64,000 nucleotides of DNA from the NCBI RefSeq assembly GCF_004786095.1, contig NZ_RHPJ01000003.1:682001-746000 (forward strand), given 5' to 3'. This document shows, in pieces, positions 54,645-62,724 of the stretch. Under the pieces are notes generated by a model that searched no databases, was not told where the DNA came from, and saw only the letters and a list, made by a program, of their open reading frames with translations. The position numbers were made by a program, and so were the translations under genes. The stretch is from Serinibacter arcticus. GTDB lineage: Bacteria > Actinomycetota > Actinomycetes > Actinomycetales > Beutenbergiaceae. Position 1 is the stretch's first letter. The number at the start of each line of letters is the position of its first letter.

Positions 54645-56069
54645 ATGTTCAGCACTGCCGAGGAGGCCATCGCCTTCACGCGGGAGCAGGACGTCAAGTT
54701 CATCGACGTCCGCTTCATCGACCTGCCTGGTGTGCAGCAGCACTTCAACATCCCGGCAGACGCCTTCAACGACGACGCCTTCTCCGAGGGCCTGATGTTC
54801 GACGGGTCCTCGATCCGCGGTTTCCAGGCCATCCACGAGTCGGACATGAAGCTCATCCCCGACGTGACGAGCGCCTTCATCGACCCGTTCCGCAAGCAGA
54901 AGACGCTGGTCGTCTACTTCTCGGTGGTCAACCCCTTCACGGACGAGCCCTACTCCCGTGACCCCCGCCAGATCGCCTCGAAGGCGGAGGCGTACCTGAA
55001 GTCGACCGGCATCGCCGACACCGTCTTCTTCGGTGCCGAGGCCGAGTTCTACCTCTTCGACAGCATCCGCTACGAGTCCTCCCCGCAGGCGAGCTACTAC
55101 CACCTCGACTCCGTCGAGGCGGCGTGGAACACGGGCCGCGAGGAGGAGGGTGGCAACCTCGGGTACAAGACCCGTTTCAAGGGCGGCTACTTCCCCCTCT
55201 CCCCGAGCGACAAGTTCGCCGACCTCCGTGACGACATGGTCACCGTGCTCGGTGAGGTCGGCCTCGAGGTCGAGCGCGCGCACCACGAGGTCGGCACCGC
55301 CGGCCAGCAGGAGATCAACTACCGGTTCGCGTCGCTGCGCACCGCGGCCGACGACCTGATGAAGTTCAAGTACGTCATCAAGAACGTCGCCTACGAGGCC
55401 GGCAAGACGGCCACGTTCATGCCGAAGCCCCTGTTCCAGGACAACGGCTCGGGCATGCACTCCCACCAGAGCCTCTGGAAGGACGGCAAGCCGCTGTTCT
55501 TCGACGAGGCCGGCTACGGCGGCCTGTCCGACCTGGCCCGGTGGTACATCGGTGGCCTCCTGCACCACGCGCCGTCGCTGCTGGCGTTCACCAACCCGTC
55601 GGTGAACTCCTTCCGCCGCCTGGTCCCGGGCTACGAGGCGCCGGTCAACCTGGTCTACTCGGCCCGCAACCGCTCGGCCTGCATCCGCATCCCGATCACG
55701 GGCAACTCCCCCAAGGCGAAGCGCGTGGAGTTCCGCGTGCCCGACCCGTCGGCCAACCCGTACCTCGCGTTCTCCGCGATGCTGATGGCCGGCATCGACG
55801 GCATCAAGAACCGCATCGAGCCGCCGGACCCGGTCGACAAGGACCTGTACGAGCTGCCCCCCGAGGAGCACGCCGCGATCCAGCAGGTTCCGGGCTCCCT
55901 GCCCGCCGTCCTCGACGCGCTCGAGGCCGACCACGACTACCTCACCGAGGGCGACGTGTTCACGCCGGACCTCATCGAGACGTGGATCGACTACAAGCGC
56001 ACCCGCGAGGTCGACCCGGTGCAGCTGCGCCCGACGCCGCACGAGTTCGAGCTCTACTACGACGTCTGA
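54645..56069 (+). CDS. glnA: Glutamine synthetase type I
   Basis: A 474-residue GSI enzyme that makes glutamine from glutamate, ammonia and [15 protein letters not shown] and [13 protein letters not shown] carry metal-binding Glu, [14 protein letters not shown] the ATP loop, and NRSACIRIP the glutamate site. Tyr402 in [10 protein letters not shown] is the adenylylation site, so it is a GlnE-regulated GSI-beta. It is the housekeeping GlnA1 equivalent (Rv2220). Confidence 0.96.
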   Translation: MFSTAEEAIAFTREQDVKFIDVRFIDLPGVQQHFNIPADAFNDDAFSEGLMFDGSSIRGFQAIHESDMKLIPDVTSAFIDPFRKQKTLVVYFSVVNPFTDEPYSRDPRQIASKAEAYLKSTGIADTVFFGAEAEFYLFDSIRYESSPQASYYHLDSVEAAWNTGREEEGGNLGYKTRFKGGYFPLSPSDKFADLRDDMVTVLGEVGLEVERAHHEVGTAGQQEINYRFASLRTAADDLMKFKYVIKNVAYEAGKTATFMPKPLFQDNGSGMHSHQSLWKDGKPLFFDEAGYGGLSDLARWYIGGLLHHAPSLLAFTNPSVNSFRRLVPGYEAPVNLVYSARNRSACIRIPITGNSPKAKRVEFRVPDPSANPYLAFSAMLMAGIDGIKNRIEPPDPVDKDLYELPPEEHAAIQQVPGSLPAVLDALEADHDYLTEGDVFTPDLIETWIDYKRTREVDPVQLRPTPHEFELYYDV

Positions 56070-56125
56070 TCGTCCGACGTCGGTCAGTGGCGCAGCACCG
56101 CCTGCGACCTGACCTGCAGTGATGG

Positions 56126-56156
56126 CAACCCCGTCGCCCTCCGGGCGGCGGGGTTG
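56126..56156 (+). terminator. glnA terminator hairpin
   Basis: A 14-bp stem with one G-T pair (56126-56139 with 56143-56156) and TCC loop, 57 nt past the glnA stop. Confidence 0.75.
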
Positions 56157-56223
56157 TCGCTGTTCACGCCCGTGGTTCCGGGTGGTGATCGCGCCATCGG
56201 CGCTTCGTCGTGCAGTCCCAGTC

Positions 56224-57260
56224 GTGAATCCACGGAGCACCCCGCGTCCCCCGGTCGACCTGACCGACTGGATCTAGACCCTCAAGCACCTGGCCCAGGC
56301 ACCGCGCCTGGGAGCGCGAGCCACCCGCAGCCTGGTGGCCGGCGCCAGCTTCCCCTCCCCGTTCCGCCTCACCTCCTCACGCACCGCCCGGCTGTATTGG
56401 CTGAGGCAGGACCTGCTGGACCACGTCGCCTCACGGCGGGGACGGATGCCGGTCCCCGAGGTGCCGCTGGAGCAGCGAGCTCCGGGCTTGCCGACCAGCC
56501 AGTTCGGCCCGTCGGATGAGACGGCCGCCCTGGCCGAGCTCGCCACCCTGCCCGTGACCGGATGGGGCGGGCGATGAGCTCACCATCAGCGCGATCCTTC
56601 GGATGCGACCGTGGGCCGTGATCAACCTGGGCTACCTCGGCGCCGCCGACCAGGAGAGGCTGGAGGCAGACGGGATCGCTGTCGTTCCGCAGCGCACCGT
56701 CCCTTCCCCCCGCGCCAGGCACGACCCGATCGCCGAGCTTGAGATCGAGATCGACGCTCTCACCGCTCGCGGGCCACGATCGATCATCTTCGCGGGCATC
56801 GCCGATCAACGCCCCAGCCCTTGGGAGCCGCAGCGATACGAAGCCATCCGAGCGGTCTGCGCCGACCGGGATCTGCCCGAACCCCGACGCGTGAGCCTTC
56901 CACTCGAGCTGGCCGGCGCCACATCGGTGCTCGAGGGGTTGCTGGGCCCTTCTGCGCTCGGCCTCGCCTGCTACAACGACCACGTCGCTCTTGCCGCGCT
57001 CGCAGCTGCCCGTGACCTCGGAGTCCACGTACCAGACCGGCTCGCCGTCGTCGGACTGGACGCGACGGCACTAGGCAGCTGTGGAGCCCACGGCTCACCA
57101 CCATCGCGTTCGACATCCGCGGCCTCATGAGTGCCGCAGTGAGCACGCTTGTCGAGATGCAGGACGTGGGAGCCCCTTCGCGCCCCACAAGAAGCGCCTC
57201 TCCCCCACCCTCCGACACGTCCCAGCTGCTCACGCTGGTGCCCGGCCACACGACCTGAGC
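56224..57260 (+). pseudogene. Decayed LacI-type transcriptional regulator gene
   Basis: Three reading frames joined in order give about 345 residues, the usual LacI length. A GTG at 56224 leads into DLTDWI, then an in-frame TAG at 56275; the frame goes on with TLKHLAQAPRLGARATRSLV, a helix-turn-helix-like start (it also resembles AlpA-type HTH). A frameshift near 56570 leads to the ligand domain (RMRPWAVINLGYLGAADQE, LACYNDHVALAALAAARDLG, DRLAVVGLDATALG), and another near 57076 to SPRLTTIAFDIRGLM, the conserved LacI continuation. One nonsense and two frameshift mutations show the gene is dead. The ligand is unknown. Confidence 0.65.
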
Positions 57261-57418
57261 CGGTACGCGCGCCGACACGTCCGTGTGATCTCGCTAGTGA
57301 AGCGGCTCGCCCGGTGGACACGATCGACGACTTTCTGGAGCGAGCGCGTGACGGTCGGCGGTGTCGTGGCGTCCTTACCTGTGACCAAGCCTGACAGGAA
57401 CAGCACGAAGGAGAGCCC
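57261..57418. other. Gene-poor spacer before the Lsr2-like gene
   Basis: No gene is supported. A short in-frame stretch VDTIDDFLERARDG (about 57314-57355) looks coding-like and may be a further gene remnant. The AAGGAG before the Lsr2-like start lies at the right end. Confidence 0.4.
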
Positions 57419-57631
57419 GTGACCAACGAGCAGCTGTCCACCCGCACCGATGGTCCGAACGACCCCCCGACGGACATCACCAGCATCCCGTTCAACTACC
57501 GGGGTGTGGCGTACACCGTCGACCTCGACCCGGCGAGGGCCGCCGAGTTCGACAGGTCCCTGGCACCGTTCATCGCAGCCGCTCGACGCGTGGGCGGGAG
57601 CACCCGGCCCACGCCCACTCCGAGCCCCTGA
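57419..57631 (+). CDS. Stand-alone Lsr2-type dimerisation domain protein
   Basis: A 70-residue protein whose core (NYRGVAYTVDLDPARAAEFD, then SLAPFIAAARRVG) matches the N-terminal oligomerisation domain of Lsr2, the actinobacterial nucleoid-silencing protein. The C-terminal DNA-binding domain with its RGR minor-groove hook is missing; after the domain come only 11 Gly/Pro/Thr-rich residues and a stop. AAGGAG lies upstream of the GTG. It could join Lsr2 oligomers and weaken silencing, or be a truncated relic. It lies in the decayed stretch next to the dead LacI gene. Confidence 0.7.
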   Translation: MTNEQLSTRTDGPNDPPTDITSIPFNYRGVAYTVDLDPARAAEFDRSLAPFIAAARRVGGSTRPTPTPSP

Positions 57632-57681
57632 GAATCCGAGGCCCTCGACATCCCGGTAGGTACAGCCGCGCGGGTCACGCC

Positions 57682-57687
57682 TACTGT
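57682..57687 (+). promoter_or_regulatory. -10 hexamer TACTGT of the aldo/keto reductase gene
   Basis: TACTGT with a 6-nt spacer to the ATG at 57694. Confidence 0.55.
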
Positions 57688-57693
57688 GGAGAG

Positions 57694-58707
57694 ATGGTCA
57701 ACTATCGATACCTCGGCAACTCCGGTCTGAAGATCTCGGAGATCACCTACGGCAACTGGCTCACCCACGGCTCGCAGGTCGAGAACGACGCCGCGACCGC
57801 GTGCGTGCGTGCCGCCCTCGACGCGGGGATCTCCACCTTCGACACCGCGGACGTCTACGCGAACACGAAGGCCGAGCAGGTGCTCGGCGACGCGCTGAAG
57901 GGTGAGCGTCGCGAGTCCCTCGAGATCTTCACGAAGGTCTACTGGCCGACCGGCCCCGGCGGGCCCAACGACACGGGCCTGTCTCGCAAGCACATCATGG
58001 AGTCGATCGACGGGTCGCTCACCCGCCTCGGTACCGACTACGTCGACCTGTACCAGGCGCACCGCTTCGACACCGAGACGCCGCTCGAGGAGACGATGCA
58101 GGCGTTCGCCGACATCGTCCGCCAGGGCAAGGCCCTCTACATCGGCGTGAGCGAGTGGACGGCCGACCAGATCCGCGCCGGCCACGCCCTGTCGAAGGAG
58201 CTGGGCTTCCAGCTCATCTCCTCGCAGCCGCAGTACTCGATGCTGTGGCGCGTCATCGAGGACGAGGTCGTCCCCACGTCGGCCGAGCTCGGCATCTCGC
58301 AGATCGTCTGGTCCCCGGTCGCCCAGGGTGTGCTCACCGGGAAGTACGTGCCCGGCGCCGAGCTGCCGGCCGGGTCGCGCGCCACGGACGAGAAGGGCGG
58401 CGCGAACATGATCAAGCGCTTCATGAACGACGACGTCCTGCAGCGAGTGCAGGACCTCAAGCCCGTCGCCGAGCAGCTTGACCTGTCCCTCGCCCAGCTC
58501 GCCGTCGCGTGGGTGCTCCAGAACGACAACGTCGCCGCCGCGCTCATCGGCGCCTCCCGCCCCGAGCAGGTCGCGGAGAACGTCAAGGCGTCCGGCGTCG
58601 TCATCCCGCAGGAGCTCCTGGAGAAGATCGACACGATCCTCGGCGGCGTCGTCGAGCGCGACCCCGCCAAGACGGCCGAGACCGCGCCGCAGACCCGCGT
58701 GGCCTGA
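57694..58707 (+). CDS. Aldo/keto reductase (potassium-channel beta-subunit-like group)
   Basis: A 337-residue NADPH-dependent oxidoreductase with a TIM-barrel fold. The catalytic tetrad is Asp50, Tyr55, Lys81 and His123 (FDTADVYAN, KVYWPTG, YQAHRFD); the NADPH loop is ALIGASRPEQVAEN. Sequence such as MVNYRYLGNSGLKISEITYG and QPQYSMLWR is typical of the AKR group that includes voltage-gated channel beta subunits and YghZ-like enzymes. Natural substrate unknown. Confidence 0.9.
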   Translation: MVNYRYLGNSGLKISEITYGNWLTHGSQVENDAATACVRAALDAGISTFDTADVYANTKAEQVLGDALKGERRESLEIFTKVYWPTGPGGPNDTGLSRKHIMESIDGSLTRLGTDYVDLYQAHRFDTETPLEETMQAFADIVRQGKALYIGVSEWTADQIRAGHALSKELGFQLISSQPQYSMLWRVIEDEVVPTSAELGISQIVWSPVAQGVLTGKYVPGAELPAGSRATDEKGGANMIKRFMNDDVLQRVQDLKPVAEQLDLSLAQLAVAWVLQNDNVAAALIGASRPEQVAENVKASGVVIPQELLEKIDTILGGVVERDPAKTAETAPQTRVA

Positions 58708-58750
58708 CCGGTCGCAGCACCGCCCGGAGCCCGACGAACAGGCCGAGGAC

Positions 58751-58797
58751 AGCGCGATCCCCCAGGACGGCTCAGAGCCGACCTGGGGGATCGTGCT
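58751..58797 (+). terminator. Terminator of the aldo/keto reductase gene
   Basis: A 16-bp outer stem (58751-58766 with 58782-58797) that encloses a second 5-bp hairpin (58768-58780). Confidence 0.75.
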
Positions 58798-58905
58798 GTC
58801 CCCGGTGCCCTCGACGTCCATCGGGTTCGAACCCCGCCGTCGAGGCCGAGACGGACGACGAGCTCGGGGGCCGGCGACGCCGACGCGACCACCGGCCCAC
58901 GGGGC

Positions 58906-59298
58906 TCAGCCCTCGGCGCTGCCGATGGTCCACCCTGCGACGTCCGCGATCGCGTACCGCCACACGGCGTTGCCGCCGACGGAGCGAGCACCGGAGAGGT
59001 TGACGACGTCCTCGAGGTGGATGAAGTTCGGGAGCAGCGCGCCGGGGCCCGTCACCTGGCCCGTCCCGAGGGCGGCGCGGTGCGCGTCGATCTCGGCCTC
59101 GCGCGCGTCCGCCATCGCGTCGTAGATGCCGAAGCGCCGCATCCAGACCGTCGACGGCGTGACCTTGCCCGTGACGATCGAGCCGGCGATGTTCAGGGCG
59201 ACGTTCACGCTGAAGTCGTCCTGGCTGGTCTCGACGAGGTAGGCCAGCACGCGCAGCGCGGAGTCGGACTCGGGAACGGGGTTCTCTTCTGAGGTCAT
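58906..59298 (-). CDS. Hypothetical protein
   Basis: A 130-residue soluble protein of unrecognised family. It has an acidic N-terminus (MTSEENPVPESDSALRV), a helical middle (YLVETSQDDFSVNVALNIAG) and a C-terminal part with LPNFIHLEDVVNLSGAR. No membrane segment or cysteine motif is seen. The ATG at 59298 is chosen over an in-frame ATG at 59316, without a strong Shine-Dalgarno sequence for either. Codon use fits a real gene (G/C third positions). Confidence 0.6.
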   Translation of the reverse strand: MTSEENPVPESDSALRVLAYLVETSQDDFSVNVALNIAGSIVTGKVTPSTVWMRRFGIYDAMADAREAEIDAHRAALGTGQVTGPGALLPNFIHLEDVVNLSGARSVGGNAVWRYAIADVAGWTIGSAEG

Positions 59299-59376
59299 CC
59301 CCGCAGACTGCCACAACCGGTGCCCGCCGCAGCGACGTGAGGTCCTGCGGCGATGTCGTCGTCCACGGCGGGCGCA

Positions 59377-59415
59377 CCGCCGCCCCGCCGGGTCGAGGAC
59401 CTGGCGGGGCGGCGG
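59377..59415 (-). terminator. doxX terminator hairpin
   Basis: An 18-bp stem with one G-T pair (59377-59394 with 59398-59415), 31 nt beyond the doxX stop. Confidence 0.75.
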
Positions 59416-59446
59416 ACGATCCGGTGGCGCTTCGGCCGCCGAGCGA

Positions 59447-59935
59447 CTACCGGCGAGCGCGGCGTCGGGCGATCACCGCGTCGACCGAGTACGCCCCGGG
59501 GCCGGTCAGCACGAGGGCGATCGAGACGGCCGCGAGGACGAGCACGAGCTCGTACCCGCCGTCGGAGGCGAAGAAGCCCGCGGCGAGGTGGACGATCACG
59601 AGCGCACCGATCATCGCCGCGGCGTTCAGCGCCGCTACGATCCGGGTGCCCACCCCCACGAGGAGCAGCACTCCCCCGACGAGCTCGAAGATGGCCAGGG
59701 CAGGCCCGGCGACATCCGCGGCGGGGACGCCCATCTCGCCGAACGACGCGGCGGTGCCCGTCAGGGTGAACGTGAAGACCTTCTGGGCGCCGTGCACGAT
59801 CATCACGACGGCGATCGCCACGCGGGCGACGAGCAGTCCGAGCGACGTCGTCGACGGCGTGGCGGTCCTCCGGCCTGAGGAGCCGGCGGCGGCGCTGGTG
59901 GTGGCGGTCGGCTGGGACGTGGAGAGGGAAGTCAT
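59447..59935 (-). CDS. DoxX family membrane protein
   Basis: A 162-residue protein with four hydrophobic segments (about 33-50, 78-97, 102-122 and 130-146). VARVAIAVVMIVHGAQKVF and FGEMGVPAADVAGPALAIFE are the DoxX signatures. In M. tuberculosis DoxX works with SodA and SseA in a membrane oxidoreductase complex that protects against radical stress. GAAGG precedes the ATG. A SigR/SigH-like promoter motif and a palindrome lie upstream. Confidence 0.88.
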   Translation of the reverse strand: MTSLSTSQPTATTSAAAGSSGRRTATPSTTSLGLLVARVAIAVVMIVHGAQKVFTFTLTGTAASFGEMGVPAADVAGPALAIFELVGGVLLLVGVGTRIVAALNAAAMIGALVIVHLAAGFFASDGGYELVLVLAAVSIALVLTGPGAYSVDAVIARRRARR

Positions 59936-59965
59936 GTCGGACCTTCGTCGGGGAGTGTCGGCAGA

Positions 59966-59981
59966 AGTTGTCGCGGCAACT
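59966..59981. promoter_or_regulatory. Inverted repeat in the doxX promoter
   Basis: AGTTGTCGCGGCAACT is a 16-bp inverted repeat with one mismatched pair; it overlaps the GTT -10 element, where a repressor would block transcription. Confidence 0.4.
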
Positions 59982-60003
59982 ACTCGACCCTAGGGAGCGT
60001 TCC
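59978..60003 (-). promoter_or_regulatory. SigR/SigH-like promoter motif upstream of doxX
   Basis: On the minus strand GGAAC (60003-59999), 18 nt, GTT (59980-59978); 42 nt remain to the ATG. A housekeeping-like TAGGGT at 59992-59987 lies inside the spacer. Confidence 0.5.
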
Positions 60004-60075
60004 TGGGAACACCCTGGAAGGCCCGTCCGCGCGACCCCCGTGGCAGGATCGGGGCATGCCGACGCCCACCCGGCC

Positions 60076-60882
60076 GTGACCTACATCCTCGGTCGACACG
60101 ACCCCGTCTTCCGCCTGCGCCCGACCCTGGCGAGCGGGATCGTCACCGTCCTCGCGACGGGCGCCCTCGTCGTCGGGCTGCAGTTCGCGAGCGGCACCCC
60201 CTACCGGGCGTGGGCCTCCTCCGACCGGATCCTCGTGCTGACGGAGGTCGTCCCGGTCGCCGTCGCCACCGTCTTCCTCGTCACGTTCCTGCGCTGGTCG
60301 CAGTGGGACGCGATCTGGCGCGACACCTACCGTCTCCCGACGTCGATCCTCACGCGCGCGATCGTCCTGCTGGCCGTGGCTGGCGTGCTCGCCCGCACCG
60401 CCGGCGCCACCTGGGGCGCCGTCCCCGCCCGCACCCTGGTCATCCTGGTGCTGAGCGCCGTGCTCACCGGACTGGTCGAGGAGCTCGCGCTGCGCGGTGT
60501 CCTGCTCCGCGCGCTGCGCGTCGGTCGGCGCCCCGAGGTGGCGTGCGCGCTGTGGGTCGTGCTGGCGTCCGCGCTCGTCCAGCTCCCGATCCTCTGGCTC
60601 GGTTCGCGCGCCGTGTCGGGGGCCGACGTCGTCGTCGCCCTCGTCCTGGGCGCGCTGCTCTACCTGGTCCGCCGCACGACCCGCACCCTGGTGGTCGCGA
60701 TCGGCGTGCACGTCGCGTGGGACCTGGGGTCGCTGCTCGAGCGGGCCGACGGCGTGGCCTGGCTGACGGGAGGCACCGCCCTGATCGCCGTGGTCGCATC
60801 GGCCGCCGTCGCCCTGGCCCTGCTCGCGACCGTCCGACGCGACCGGCTGCGCCGGGCGCTGATCGACCCCGCGCTCTCCTGA
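60076..60882 (+). CDS. CPBP family intramembrane metalloprotease
   Basis: A 268-residue membrane protein with about seven hydrophobic segments. The Abi/CAAX protease motifs are LVEELALRGVLLRAL (EExxxR) and AIGVHVAWDLGSL. Substrate unknown; bacterial members act in immunity to bacteriocins or in membrane protein processing. The GTG at 60076 gives a sensible N-terminus, but no Shine-Dalgarno sequence or -10 box supports it, and the open frame extends to 59968. Confidence 0.82.
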   Translation: MTYILGRHDPVFRLRPTLASGIVTVLATGALVVGLQFASGTPYRAWASSDRILVLTEVVPVAVATVFLVTFLRWSQWDAIWRDTYRLPTSILTRAIVLLAVAGVLARTAGATWGAVPARTLVILVLSAVLTGLVEELALRGVLLRALRVGRRPEVACALWVVLASALVQLPILWLGSRAVSGADVVVALVLGALLYLVRRTTRTLVVAIGVHVAWDLGSLLERADGVAWLTGGTALIAVVASAAVALALLATVRRDRLRRALIDPALS

Positions 60883-60901
60883 CGCGCGCCCGGCAGATAC
60901 G

Positions 60902-60949
60902 ACAGCGCCGCCCCCGGAAGGCCCGAGGGCCCACCGGGGGCGGCGCTGT
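60902..60949. terminator. Bidirectional hairpin between the CPBP and S-layer genes
   Basis: A perfect 16-bp stem (60902-60917 with 60934-60949) between convergent genes, with a smaller GGCCC/GGGCC hairpin in its loop. Confidence 0.75.
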
Positions 60950-60984
60950 GGTGCGGTGCTGCGGTACTGCGTCGTGCCGACTGC

Positions 60985-62505
60985 TCAGGACTGCTGGCCC
61001 ACGTTGGAGAAGCCGGCGGTGTCGTAGCGGTGCAGGAACGCGGCCATCGCGTCGCGGTTGATCGGCGTCGTCGGGCGGTAGATCGCCGTTCCGTCGTTGC
61101 CGAGCCAGCCGATGGAGATGCCCTCGGAGACCAGCCAGGTGATCTCCGTGTAGAACTGCGTGGCCGGGGTGGTGTCCGTGAACGGCGAGATCGCGGGAGC
61201 GGTGTAGCTCGGGCTCTTCGCCATCCGGTACAGGAACGCGGCCATCGCGTCACGGTTGATCGGCTCGAGCGGGCGGAAGGAGAAGGTCCCGTCGCCGTTG
61301 GCCCACCCGGTGGAGATGTCCTGGTCGGCCAGCCAGGCGATCTCCTTGTAGAACTGGTTGCTCGTGCTCACGTCGCTGAACGGGGAGACTGTCGGCGCGG
61401 TGAACGCGGGCGAATTCGCCTGGCGGTAGAGGAACGCCGCCATGGCGTCACGGGCGATCGGCGTCAGCGGGCGGTACTCGCGGCCCTGCTCGGTCTCCCA
61501 GCCGGTGGAGATGCCGTTGTTGAACAGCCAGGACATGTCCTTGAAGAACAGCGTGCCCAGCGGGACGTCGGAGAACGGCACGGTCTGGAGACCGGTGATG
61601 TACTCGAAACCCTTCTGCGTCGGGGTGAAGGGGTCGAAGGTCGGGTCGGTGAAGGGCGGGTCGCGCTCGATCACGTAGTACTGGATGTCCTCGCCGGCGG
61701 CTACGAAGATCGGCGCGAAGTCGATGGTGCCCTCGCCGACGGTGGTGATGGATCCGTCCGCGGCGAGGTCCTTGACGTGCAGCAGCTCGATGCGGTCGCC
61801 GTAGCTCTCGATCACCTCGAGGGGGTCGGCACCCGCCTTGGTGGCCCAGTACAGGTCGAGCTCGAAGACCACGTTCTCGGGGCTGGTGTTGGCCTGGAGG
61901 ATGTCGTAGCCGGTCTCGCCGTCGAAGACCTGGGTGAACTCCCAGTCGTGGGAGTGGACCATGTACTGCACACCCTGGGCCCGGGAGAGCTCGCCGAGGT
62001 GGTCGATCTTCTCGGCGTAGGCGACCCACTGCTCCTTCGTGGTGAAGTCGTTGGGAGTGGATCCGGCGCCGATGAACGGCGCACCGATGGTGAGGGCCGT
62101 CTGGACCGACGTCGCCCACTGCTCGTCGGTCGTCGCCATCGAGACCGAGGTGTGCAGGCCGCTCGCCTCGAGACCGTACAGGTCCAGCAGGGCGCGGTAC
62201 TGCGTGGCACCGATGCCCTGGAAGGCGGTGTAGTCCACCGCCTCGACGTTGAGGTAGCCCATGTCGGAGACGGTGGAGAGCACCGCCACCTGACGCGCCT
62301 GCGCCTCCGGCGACTGGTCGAAGCCGATGTAGGCGAAGAAGTTGAACAGCTGGACGCTGACCTCCTCCACCGCCACCGGCGGCTCCAGAGAATCCGCGAG
62401 AGCCACGGCACCGGGGGCCGGATCCGCCACCGCCGTGCCTGCGGCGCCGAGGACGACGGCCACCGCCGTGACTCCTGTGACCAGTGCTCGTCTCGCTGTT
62501 GTCAT
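60985..62505 (-). CDS. Exported sugar-isomerase-like TIM-barrel protein with three S-layer-homology repeats
   Basis: A 506-residue secreted protein. Residues 1-27 are a signal peptide (cleavage near AVA-DP). Residues 45-285 form a xylose-isomerase/AP-endonuclease-2-like barrel, with HTSVSM (118), YMVHSHDWEF (181), Glu215, LLHVKD (241) and Glu280 as candidate metal and catalytic residues. Three SLH-type repeats follow at 311, 377 and 443 (FSDV, FYKEIAWL, ISTGW, RDAMAAFLYR), which would fix it to the cell wall. The ATG at 62505 is conservative; a TTG at 62520 has AAAGGG at better spacing. Divergent from the TetR gene. Confidence 0.82.
   Translation of the reverse strand: MTTARRALVTGVTAVAVVLGAAGTAVADPAPGAVALADSLEPPVAVEEVSVQLFNFFAYIGFDQSPEAQARQVAVLSTVSDMGYLNVEAVDYTAFQGIGATQYRALLDLYGLEASGLHTSVSMATTDEQWATSVQTALTIGAPFIGAGSTPNDFTTKEQWVAYAEKIDHLGELSRAQGVQYMVHSHDWEFTQVFDGETGYDILQANTSPENVVFELDLYWATKAGADPLEVIESYGDRIELLHVKDLAADGSITTVGEGTIDFAPIFVAAGEDIQYYVIERDPPFTDPTFDPFTPTQKGFEYITGLQTVPFSDVPLGTLFFKDMSWLFNNGISTGWETEQGREYRPLTPIARDAMAAFLYRQANSPAFTAPTVSPFSDVSTSNQFYKEIAWLADQDISTGWANGDGTFSFRPLEPINRDAMAAFLYRMAKSPSYTAPAISPFTDTTPATQFYTEITWLVSEGISIGWLGNDGTAIYRPTTPINRDAMAAFLHRYDTAGFSNVGQQS
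61006..61575 (-). repeat. Three tandem 198-bp repeats encoding SLH domains
   Basis: The conserved segment aggaacgc.gccat.gcgtc recurs at 61034, 61232 and 61430, an exact 198-bp (66-residue) period. Confidence 0.8.
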
Positions 62506-62589
62506 CGTCAATGCTCGCAACGCAACCACCCTTTCATCGGACCGTCGTTGGCCTCGGAAGTGAGCTCCGACGTGATCATGGCGTCCGCC

Positions 62590-62643
62590 TCTGACGGAAG
62601 TCAAGAAGGTTCTGACGGTGGTTACGTTCGCTTTCGTCGAAAG
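62590..62643. promoter_or_regulatory. Candidate TetR operator region between the S-layer gene and the TetR gene
   Basis: CTTTCGTCGAAAG (62631-62643) is a perfect inverted repeat around one central base, and TCTGACGG occurs twice (62590-62597 and 62611-62618). Either could be the binding site of the adjacent TetR regulator. Confidence 0.35.
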
Positions 62644-62724
62644 GGCGGGGAATCGTTTCAGCAGCAGCGGCGACGACGGCGCTTCCACCAGGACGACCGT
62701 GCCGAACCGGGAGAGGATGGGGCC

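Noticed and set aside
56157-57418. Integrated mobile element
   Set aside because: There is a decayed regulator and an Lsr2-like fragment, but no integrase, transposase, terminal inverted repeat or target-site duplication.
58811-58845. tRNA-like T-arm GGGTTCGAACCC
   Set aside because: The T-loop consensus is present, but there is no anticodon or D arm upstream; the flanking CCTCGACG/CGTCGAGG arms are only about 12 nt from it, so it is a small hairpin and not a tRNA. An att-site origin could not be supported.
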